Shown: in pieces, positions 55,540-64,000 of the stretch
Layout: every line of letters begins with the position of its first letter
Position numbering within the stretch: the first letter of the stretch is position 1
From: Gnetum montanum
Taxonomy: Eukaryota; Streptophyta; Gnetopsida; Gnetales; Gnetaceae
Direction: 5' to 3'
DNA: 64,000 nt
Assembly: GCA_015680685.1 (NCBI GenBank)
Contig: MNCI01036463.1
Location: 291,439 to 355,438, forward strand
Program-made: the position numbers and the translations under genes
The notes under the pieces: generated by a model
Told to the model about the DNA's origin: nothing
Database searches by the model: none
What the model saw: the letters and a program-made list of their open reading frames with translations, nothing else

Positions 55540-56837
55540 TCAAAATTCTAGAACTTTAGGTCATGGGGAACAAAGAATGATCAAGATTCTAGAGGAACCA
55601 CAAAGCCTTAGCATTGGTACTTAAAATCCAGTCATCAAGAAGATTTGTATGTCTGGTTGATGCATATTTGCTCACTAATACAACATGACTAGATGTTATA
55701 ATTTTTCAAGTATCTTACTTAATTAATCACATTAAGGAAAGCTTGAAGTATAAGATATTCCTAACATATACTTAAATGTAGAGACTTTAATGTGAAAACT
55801 AGAAATAATGTTCATCAATTATGAAAATATGAACATGTGAAAGAACCTTTGAAAGAGAAATCCAATTTGAAGAAGATGTTCCCATTCATTCATCATATAG
55901 TTCTTTTAGCCAACACATGCTTTGCCTACTTTCAATTCTCAATTGAAATGTTAAATTTCAAAATTCATGAAAAAATAATACTAATGCATAGTATTCATCA
56001 AGAATTGTAGTTTACTGACTATGCCACCATAATTACTGAAGATGGATTAACCTTCTCCTTTTTCAAGATCTAGATTATATTTGGTATGATTCTCAATTAT
56101 TTCAAGTTACTAAGCTACTAGAGTCAATTCCTAAGGAAGAAGTTAAGCAGCAAGACAAAGTCCTATAATCTTGAACAAGGCAAAATTAGAATGACATCCC
56201 TTGATTCTATAGGTTGACAATAATTAACTAGTATTTAAAATTTTCTTGTATTTCTATTTTTCTTCTTTCATTTAAATTAAAGTTTCTAATTATATAAGTA
56301 AAGCATCTTAGGGTAATACAAGTTGGGAACAAGGATTTGTCCTACTTTCACCTAGGTAACTAGAGATATAAGATGTGCATAATGTACTTTGTCCAGGATT
56401 AGTAATTGGTACTTGGTAGATCCTTAATTCACCTCTTTTCATTCCTTAGAGAATAAGGTAATTTTTTGGTGAGATAAGATTTATTTTTCTTGAATATATA
56501 TTTTTATTATATCTTCATTTGTAGAATAGACAATAAAACTTTAAAATATTTAATCATGAAGATAAATCATTAATGCAAACTCATTCAAGAATAAATGAAA
56601 ACTAAGGGGTATTTTTTCACATACTCATTTTTAAAATGAAGTCATTCCATAATCATTATGGTGTCACTTTATAACAAATGATGTGATTATTGTAGGAAAA
56701 CCCAAAAGGATATGTTGTAATAATGGACATGTCTCTTGAGATAATATTTAACGATTTGATTGAAGTTATATATAACTAGGAATTAGTAGTCATATCATCA
56801 TGTAGTTGTGGATTTGGTGAATGTGAGTAATGAATAC
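55540..56837. other. AT-rich spacer, no gene seen
   Basis: No recognisable coding motif or repeat. It ends at the AAGGT target site of the solo LTR. Confidence 0.45.
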
Positions 56838-57474
56838 AAGGTTGATGGGACGTGATATCGCATGGGCCGTGATATCATGTACGCTTGCGATATCGCATCT
56901 TCCCCTACGATATCGCGTACGTGATATCGTGGTGCATCGTCATATCTATAAATAAGAGGTGGCTCTCCCTTGTTTGATCATCCTAGGCTAGATAGTAAGG
57001 AAAATCTGGCAGATTGATCACTCTAGAGATAGAATATTTTCCATGTGCCCGTAGTAGGAGTCCTAAAGTGAATGGATCTTTATTCTAGCAGACATTGTAC
57101 CTGAACACAAGTTTGTGTACGGCAATAAAGACGAGCTTCTTGGATAAACCTTGTAGTGCATGGAATAGGCTAATTAGGATTTTCTTTACTATTATTTATT
57201 ATCTATTATTTATTGCTTTATTAGTTATTAATTCTCTCTCAACCCTTCTCTCCTAGTTAAGTGCCTCAGTATGACCACTTCNAAATCATATACCTTGGAC
57301 TTACTTAACCATACACTGTGACAACTACAAGTAAGTCCGGGAAGATAATGAATGATTAACCCTAGTGTTCCATGGGGCATGTAGGCACTTAGTCTACGGA
57401 GTTTGATCGGATCGCGTGTGCTATGCTCATATTCGTATGGTTGAGTGTAGGGTATCTCGCCACTCATCAAAGGT
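56838..57474 (+). mobile_element. Solo LTR with 5-bp target duplication
   Basis: The LTR runs 56843-57469, starting TGATGGGACGTGATATCGC and ending CGCCACTCATCA. The five bases on each side are AAGGT (56838-56842 and 57470-57474), an exact target-site duplication. TATA (CTATAAATA) is at about 56946, CCATGTGCCCGTAGTAGGAG at about 57042, and AATAAA at 57124-57129. A solo LTR is left when recombination between the two LTRs of an element removes the interior. Compared with the copy at 21151 it lacks about 200 bp around a single N at 57282, so its true length is probably longer. Confidence 0.95.
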
Positions 57475-58565
57475 GAAGTAGGATATGAAGGTGACTGACC
57501 ATACTTTTTGGGTTAGTACACGCTTAACCATGGTGACAGTATTAGCTTTGCTCTAAGAAATAGATGTTGAAGGTAGATAACCCCAAGATATCCTTAGAGG
57601 ATGATACAAATACCTATATCATTTTCACATTCATAAAATTTCTTTTTATTCTTACTCTACATTTTCCCTATCACATTCTTTAAGCATAATGTCAAATGTT
57701 ATGTATATTTGACGTTCACCATGACATCTGAGAATGAAATGTCATAAGTATTTTGGAGTTTATTATTTTTTGAAAGTTGTTTAATTTTTGCTAGAGGAAC
57801 TAAAGGGAATGGTCTAAAGTCAAATTTTATGTAGATGTGATTTTGGAATTATGTTAAACAAATTTAACTAAGGAAAAAGAGCTAATTTAAAAGCTTCATC
57901 AAAACATTCTTAATGAAAATGAAAAACAATTATGACCCTCTTAAACTAAATGATAAAAGTTGAAAGACCTAATTAAGGAACTATTTAGTTGAGGATTTAA
58001 AGAAAATTACTTTTGATGATGAAGCTTGAATCATATAATGATATCCTAGTTTACTACTTTTGCTAGAAAGTTATCCTCATTTCCCTAGTTCATTGCTTTA
58101 GTGATAAAACTAGAGAAATAATGGAAAATTGAACTAAGGAAAGATTAATAGATTAGAAGCTAAATATTCTATTATCTTCTTTTTCTAAAAAATGATAAAA
58201 AGATCCAAAATTTTCTTACATATCCCCCATGTATGGTTTATACAGGGATGAGAAAGATCATAGCTAAGGGAATGGTAATGTTACTTGTGAAATTTATAGA
58301 AATGCTTATATTTACATGATCATAATGAATATGATATGATGCTTTAAGAGAAATAGTTGACTAAAAATTTTACTACTACATCATGTTTCCTAGTAACATC
58401 ATGGATAATGTTGTGGGAGACTAATTATTTAATACTTAAGGCATGAACTTGACGCTACTCAAAGATCTAAGAATAATAGATGAAAGAATTTTTGTAAGCT
58501 AAATTTTAAAAATTTTAACTTGTTTTAGCCATAACATACGTGGAATTGACATCATTATGTAAATG
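57475..58565. other. AT-rich spacer, no gene seen
   Basis: It starts with the sequence that was continuous with 56837 before the LTR insertion. No coding motif is recognised. Confidence 0.45.
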
Positions 58566-58569
58566 TAAT

Positions 58570-58845
58570 ACTTCTAATACTTCTAACTCAACTAATGCAT
58601 GTGATCTAGTTGACGCTTCTAATTTAGGTGATACTTCTAATTTTATTGATGCTTTTGTTCTAATTAACACTTCTAATCTGATTGATGTTTCTAACATTTT
58701 TGATGGTCCTTATCTTAATTGGTACTTCTAATCTAATTGATGCTTCTAATCTTCTAATACTTCTAATCTAATTGATGCTTCTAATCTTCTAATACTTCTA
58801 ATTTAATTGATGCTTTATATTTGATTGATGCTTTTAATTTAAGTC
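58570..58845. repeat. Tandem repeat, 35-bp period at its core
   Basis: Exact or near-exact 35-bp steps occur at 58723, 58758 and 58793 (TACTTCTAATCTAATTGATG then CTTCTAATCTTCTAA). Flanking units are more diverged, built from CTTCTAAT and ATTGATG words. Open stretches on both strands here are products of the repeat. Confidence 0.85.
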
Positions 58846-59955
58846 ATATGATATTTCATGACTTTCAAGGATTCTGATATTTTGACTCATCTGATCTATC
58901 TTTGGATACTTTCAAAAAAAATATTTTTTTGACATCTATACTTAGAATTGATTTGCTTCTTTATGCATTTCATTTTACAATGTTCGTTAACATAATGATT
59001 TACATTTTGATGCGTTATTAATATTTGGCAAAATAAGCACAACTTGATCTTAAGTGTAAACATGTATTTCCTTAGTAATCTCGATAGTGATATCACTTGG
59101 GTTGCCTCATAGCTTAACTCTTAGTAATCCCAGTAGTAAGTCAATGAGTTTAGGACATGATGGTAGTTTAGAGAATAGACACTCATTGTTTGTAGATAAA
59201 GCTAGGATCTATTTTCCTTGATCTAATAATTAGTTAATTAGTTAAATTATATATTTTTTAACTAATTTAATAATGAATCAAACAACATCAACAATCGTTT
59301 ATCTTATCTAGACTATATCATAAAACATATGTAATACTACAATTTTAGGTGAAAAAAAAAAACAATCTGTGATCACCTAAAATAGGCTAACACTATTACT
59401 AGTTCATCCATAAATTACAACACTATCTATCTCATTACTTTTAAATCATATCATTGGATGTTGGGCATACTTTCCACTGATCATCCTCTATAAAATTTGT
59501 AATTTTTTTTATTTTTATTCATAGATTTCTTAATTTATTCTTTGGGTAATTATTCCATGCATCACTCACTAACTCATACATATTTTCTAAATTCTGCTAT
59601 ATATCATGTAGTTCTTTCACTTCTTGCACTTATCTCTAGATCTCACTAGTAATATTACTTTTTATGAGAAGTGCAATCAACCTATTCTTCTTCTCATTTT
59701 CCTCTATTTGATCCTTCCTATGTTATTTCACTATCTCCCATAAGTTATTTATTTCTAATAGTGCTTCCATAATTTCCATCCATGTTCTATATTTAACTCT
59801 TATAAAATATATATCATCTATGATAGTATATATCTCATTGAGTTCTTTTATATTTTCTTTTCTACAATGGAAATCTTTTCAAGTTCCTTAGCATTTTAAT
59901 TTATTTTCTTGCTTTGTATTTTTTTTGCATGTCTTCAATCCTCTTTTGATTTTCC
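58846..59955. other. AT-rich spacer, no clear gene
   Basis: On the minus strand around 59960-59600 Lys/Glu-rich, coiled-coil-like fragments can be read between stops, but no family is recognisable. Confidence 0.35.
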
Positions 59956-59956
59956 T

Positions 59957-60297
59957 TAGCCTTCTAATCTTCATTCAAACCTATGCATTAACTTGAAGTT
60001 TTCTTCTTTATAGAAGATCATGCAATTGTTCAATTTATGATTCCTACAATAGGCTAGTCTATATGGCTTGAAGAAAGAACCATCACAAAAACCTTTATGC
60101 TTATAGACATCTTCATATCTCAACTTTTTAAAATTAGGTTGGAATTGGTATAGGAATTTCCATGATAGAAATTCTTATAGATACCAGACATCAACATTCA
60201 AATCTTATAGTTTTGCAATAATACATGGTTATTAGTATTCATGTTAATTCAAGGTCCAAGGTGGATATAATGGATGTTATCTTCCATTGACTAGGGA
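59957..60297 (-). repeat. Inverted repeat arm 2 (~340 bp)
   Basis: Reverse-complement partner of 55195-55535. Beyond it (to about 60400) weaker similarity to the minus-strand integrase relic continues, so this is probably the second copy of that relic, on the plus strand. Confidence 0.7.
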
Positions 60298-60299
60298 TC

Positions 60300-60990
60300 T
60301 TCCAAGCATATTTTATGTTGCGACACTCATGCTTGGATTCTCTTTTGGCTTGTTCCCTATCATAGATATCATATGCCATTTTGGAACAAAATTATGATTC
60401 TCCATGATGGTTGATCTTTGTTAAATGATTTGGTTTCTTGTTGGGTTAATTTTTGTATTCTTTCTATTGTTGGTTTCTCAACTAATTCTTTAACTCTTTG
60501 ATTCTTTGGATTGGTAATGATTTGGCTTCATTCCCTAGGCTTTTAATGACCTTATGATTCCCTTAGAACATTGACTCCTATAATGTAACTAATGACTAAC
60601 TAAGATTCATAAATTTCAGGCTGGTTGTTAGTGGCCTATGTCTACTATAAGTATAACTTAGTCACTTAATCCTAAGGGCCAAGATGATCATAAAAGAATT
60701 AACTTTGTTAGTCATAACCATTAGATTAAATCTATGATGGAAAAATTATTATGATAGACAAATAATTTGATGATGACATACTATGTTTAATATTTCATTT
60801 CTTTAGTAGATTTGATTTTTCTCTATTGAATCTAACTTCTCTAGGATTTTGCTAAGTGGGATTCTAAATTACTACTAACTTGTTCAACGAACATTGAAAT
60901 TTCTGCTTTTATTAATGTAGAATTTTTGTTGATTTTCAAAATGTAGATTTATAAGCTAGTAGGAAAAAGGTTGTGACACATTCTTCTAAT
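60300..60990. other. AT-rich spacer, possible pol remnant at start
   Basis: The first 100 bases may continue the integrase relic. The rest has no recognisable motif. Confidence 0.35.
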
Positions 60991-60999
60991 GATGTTGAT

Positions 61000-62270
61000 G
61001 CAACTAAAACCCTAATTTTGTTCTTTCTCATGATTTATATGAGTCATTGGTTACTAATCTTTTATCACAATTTGTGTTCATTCCAATTTTGGGTTACCTT
61101 CCTAGTAATCAAAGTTTCGTTTCATAGTGAAATGATGTAATAAAAAAGCCTGACATCTAGATCCTTCATGCCAATTATTATTTTCATGTTTTTGCTTGTT
61201 AAGTTTGGAAATATTTTAATGGTGCAACGTGTCCTAGATACAAGTTCTTTTATACATTAGCATGCAATGTTGATCATTCATAAGTGGGCTCTAGATTTTG
61301 ATGACTAATCTAAAGAATATGCTAAATTTCCAGGTTTTTTCAAGTTATATAATCTTATGTTGATTTTTTAAAAAGTTGAGTAGGAAATTATTAGTCTTCT
61401 TGGTCCTATTAAGCATATAGAATATATTTCTACAACTAATGGTTTTTGAAAATGTTTTCTTATGACATCAGTCTTCTCAATTGTAAAATGAAATTGGTAT
61501 TACAAGCAAGACAAAATAATTATATTTAGCTTATTACATGTCATAATATTCCTAATTGTTACATCCCCTACCATTATGAAGGACACTCTTTTAATTCTTA
61601 TCCTTTTTTGCTAAGGAAAAAAATTTTGAGAGAAAGAAAAATGTGTTAAAGTTGAAGATAGAAGAAAACAATATGAACTTGAAGATATGAAAAATCAAGT
61701 TAATGTCAATGATAATAATAATTAAATAGAAATAAAGAATCCAAAGAAGGCAGAAGCTCTTATGCATATTTTTTGTGGTACTAGCAAAAGTATTAAGTAG
61801 CTTGAATAGATAACTTAGAAGAAAAATTTTTCCTTATCTAATAAGAATACTATTAACTCAAAGGTTAAAATTAGTGTTGAAAAGAAGGTTATAGTTGATA
61901 GTAAAGATTCTTGATGTAAGAGTAATAACAAGTAATGAGATGAAGATCTTTCTTAAGTTTTATCACTTCTTTGCTTTAATATAAATATTAGCATTAACCT
62001 ATAGCTTTCTATCTCAAATCCTTTTACTATTTTAAGTTCAAGTATGGATATTCAAAAGTGAGGTAAATTTTGTTAGGATTCAAATCTTCCTTCCTTATTA
62101 ATAATTAATTTTCTTTACTTATTTTTTCAAAGTATTAATTGTAAGGTTGTACACCTGATTAGATAGTTCTAAAATCAGAAAGTTTCTCTTTTTAATTTTC
62201 TTGTGTGGATGTTGGAACCTAAAATAATTGAAACATAGGTACACCCCAAGATTTATAGAAGTTTATAACT
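61000..62270 (+). other. Decayed coding-like region, family unknown
   Basis: Several plus-strand stretches read like worn protein (YYFHVFAC then VWKYFNGATCPRYKFFYTLA, about 61175-61270; a Lys/Glu-rich run KILREKEKCVKVEDRRKQYE near 61620-61680). They could be a gag-like region with basic C-terminus. No catalytic motif is present and stops are frequent, so I make no functional call. Confidence 0.3.
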
Positions 62271-62274
62271 TAGT

Positions 62275-63197
62275 TGATGAAGCGCTCATCAGTCAATGTG
62301 TCGACTAGGCTGCGTATACAGAGCCCCATATACATGGCCGCATATACAGAACCCCGTATACATGGTTGTGTTGATGTGGCCCCATCGACACATCTTTCCA
62401 TGCATTTATGTGACCTCGTTTACGCATAGTCTATTCTAGCTATAAATAAGTGTGCTTCCACCACACTTAGGCATCTTTTTGAGTAGTTGTAGCCAGACTC
62501 TTACAATTTGTTCCCACAAGAGTTAGAATATTTTCCAAGTGCCCGTAGCAGGTGTGAGAAAGGTGTCTAGCTCTTTATTTGAGCACTAATGTACCTGAGC
62601 CCATTGGCGTGACCGGCAATAAAGATGAGCTTTTTAAGCATTCCTTGCAGCATTTGGATTTAATCATTTTAGCATTTAATAGTTTAATATTTCCATGTTT
62701 AATAATTCCTTAAGTTTTCCTCATTATCACTTTATCATTATTTCTCTTTTATATCTTGTAAAAACCATAAGTACGACCATCTTGAACGTAAACCCAACAC
62801 TTGGCAACCCGGTGATGCTTAACGTCTGGTAATCCAACAGTGGTTAGGGGATGCTCAGGATGTGCACAGAAGATGGAATTGGATGCTTATGCTAGGGAGA
62901 GTTAAGAGATAGAATAGAAAAATTATAGATTATGCAACATTTCATTTCTTACATTTCAAGAATTAGATTCTAGAAGATAAAGAGAAAAGCAATAAAAATA
63001 ATTTGCCTCAATCTCACTTAACCATTGCATTAGAACACCACAGGTGAGGTTGGGAAGACAATGACTATTCTAACATAAGTTTTTGCTAGCTAGAGTTTAG
63101 TGTATGCAAGCGCTTACTATCTACGGAATTCGACAGAGTCACGTGTGAGCACCCATGACTTGTATGGTTGGGTGTAGGGGTACCTCGCCACTCATCA
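62275..63197 (+). mobile_element. 5' LTR of an element running past the window end
   Basis: It starts TGATGAAGCG and ends GCCACTCATCA. It shares the R/U5 landmarks of the 21151 and 56843 LTRs: CCAAGTGCCCGTAGCAGG (about 62540), GGCAATAAAGATGAGC with AATAAA at 62618-62623, and TGTAGGGGTACCTCGCCACT at its end. Its U3 differs: GTATAC palindromes (CCATATACATGG, CCGTATACATGG) take the place of GATATC, ahead of the TATA box CTATAAATAAG (62440-62449). A PBS follows, so it is a 5' LTR. Confidence 0.9.
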
Positions 63198-63198
63198 T

Positions 63199-63217
63199 TG
63201 GCACCATTACTGGGGAC
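63199..63217 (+). promoter_or_regulatory. Primer-binding site, tRNA-Asp type
   Basis: TGGCACCATTACTGGGGAC lies one base after the LTR end. The plant tRNA-Asp PBS is TGGCGCCGTTGCCGGGGAC. The four differences are all transitions (three G to A, one C to T), as expected from decay of methylated sites. It would prime minus-strand DNA synthesis. Confidence 0.8.
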
Positions 63218-63429
63218 TATTAGTCTTACATGCGCTATCAAACCTTAGCAAAATTATCATTCATTTCGTTGGAACAGACCTAGGATAGTAAAATCTATGC
63301 ACGCTAGTTGGTCTAAGTAAAGAGTAAGGTACACCAATTAGTGGATTATCTAACATCCAAAATGTCTTCTTCGCACAGGTGAGATGGATCCAACCCATCG
63401 ATGCTGTAGGAATGTTGGGTGGTATACAC

Positions 63430-63999
63430 ACATCCAAATGAATATGTCCTTGACTTCACCTTTATCTTACATCAAGATGAGCATCTACGCTGGCAGGACA
63501 TGGAGGGTAACATCATATTACCTCTTGACCAATTGGCTCCTGGAATGCTGTTTCACAATCTTGCTAGACTGGGCATTTAGGACTATGGTGTGGAATACGT
63601 CATGGAGGACCATGACTACTAGGACTATCATCCAACTGAGGCACAACATGTATGAGATTGGTAGCAGGCAAAATGACACGAACACATGAAGGGAAAATAG
63701 TTCATTAACCCCTTATTCTTACAAGAACTGCATGATGATGAGGAACCTATCTTTCATGATTCCCAATCAGCCAAACCTCCTCCGATGCATCAGATCATTT
63801 AGTCCATCATTCAAAGCAAGCAATCAAGTGATCGAGACCCCCAGGAGGATGGAGGATCATGTAGGAAAGATCATGAAAAAAGCAAGGATGGACATGAAGA
63901 TCGGGGCCATCATTAGAGTAAAGGAGGAGATCAACACCAAGGTGGTGGCGATTCCCCTTTCTCTTGCTCCACTCTATCTTTATGTGGTTCTAATTCCGA
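63430..63999 (+). pseudogene. First coding region (gag-side) of the 62275 element, partial
   Basis: One frame continues from about 63430 to the window end: HPNEYVLDFTFILHQDEHLR, then DMEGNIILPLDQLAPGMLFH, EYVMEDHDY, ELHDDEEPIFHDSQ, and a His/Asp/Gly-rich stretch (63830-63940). It is broken by about eight TAG/TGA stops at places where CAG, CGA or TGG codons would be expected, with no frame shift. It sits where gag or a gag-preceding ORF belongs. I do not recognise the domain, and the rest lies outside the window. An overlapping open stretch at 63384-63689 in another frame has poor composition and is probably a shadow. Confidence 0.5.
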
Positions 64000-64000
64000 T

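Noticed and set aside
58515-58731. Open frames on both strands rich in Leu-Ile-Glu or Asn-Thr-Ser
   Set aside because: Both follow from the 35-bp tandem repeat; neither resembles a protein family.

Overview
The window is intergenic DNA from a large, repeat-filled plant nuclear genome. The evidence is wall-to-wall LTR retrotransposons (plant Ty3/gypsy chromovirus and Tat/Ogre types, the latter with the plant-specific second RNase H), plant LINEs, LTR promoters, AT-rich spacer, and coding frames broken by many TAG/TAA/TGA stops. The size and age of the elements suggest a gymnosperm-like genome, but this is a guess. I see no ordinary host gene, tRNA, rRNA or CRISPR array.

Layout. (1) 1-9.3 kb: an LTR fragment at the left edge, a minus-strand gypsy RT/RNase H relic, and a second minus-strand chromovirus (5' LTR, PBS, gag, protease, RT start). 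The second is split by plus-strand LINE sequence, itself apparently an RTE element inside an older L1-like element. (2) 9.4-49.6 kb: two copies of one giant Tat/Ogre-like family, head to head, making an imperfect inverted repeat centred near 30.2 kb with arms of about 20 kb. Reading outward from the centre, each arm has gag, protease, a 29-bp repeat block, an antisense spliced gene, an array of ~185-bp satellite units, a second 29-bp block, a conserved splice-acceptor-like site, RT-RNaseH-second RNaseH-integrase, a third 29-bp block, a polypurine tract and a 3' LTR. The left arm also carries a 3.6-kb deletion-derivative element (protease remnant, 3' UTR, LTR) and a ~0.8-kb insertion. (3) 50-61 kb: a minus-strand decayed ORF with a 12-residue repeat and coiled coil, an LTR-like promoter, an integrase C-terminal relic, a second smaller inverted pair, and a solo LTR with a perfect 5-bp target duplication. 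(4) 62.3 kb to the end: the 5' LTR, tRNA-Asp-type PBS and first coding region of an element running off the window.

How the parts fit. In the giant family the protease and RT modules are about 10 kb apart. Between them lies a gene on the opposite strand with conserved GT-AG introns. It encodes an apparent NIF/FCP1-like (HAD phosphatase family) domain that seems to have lost its catalytic Asp, a second conserved domain of unknown function, a coiled coil and an acidic/proline-rich tail. I infer that sense expression would need a very long Ogre-type intron, with the antisense gene and satellite array inside it. All coding copies seen here are inactivated.
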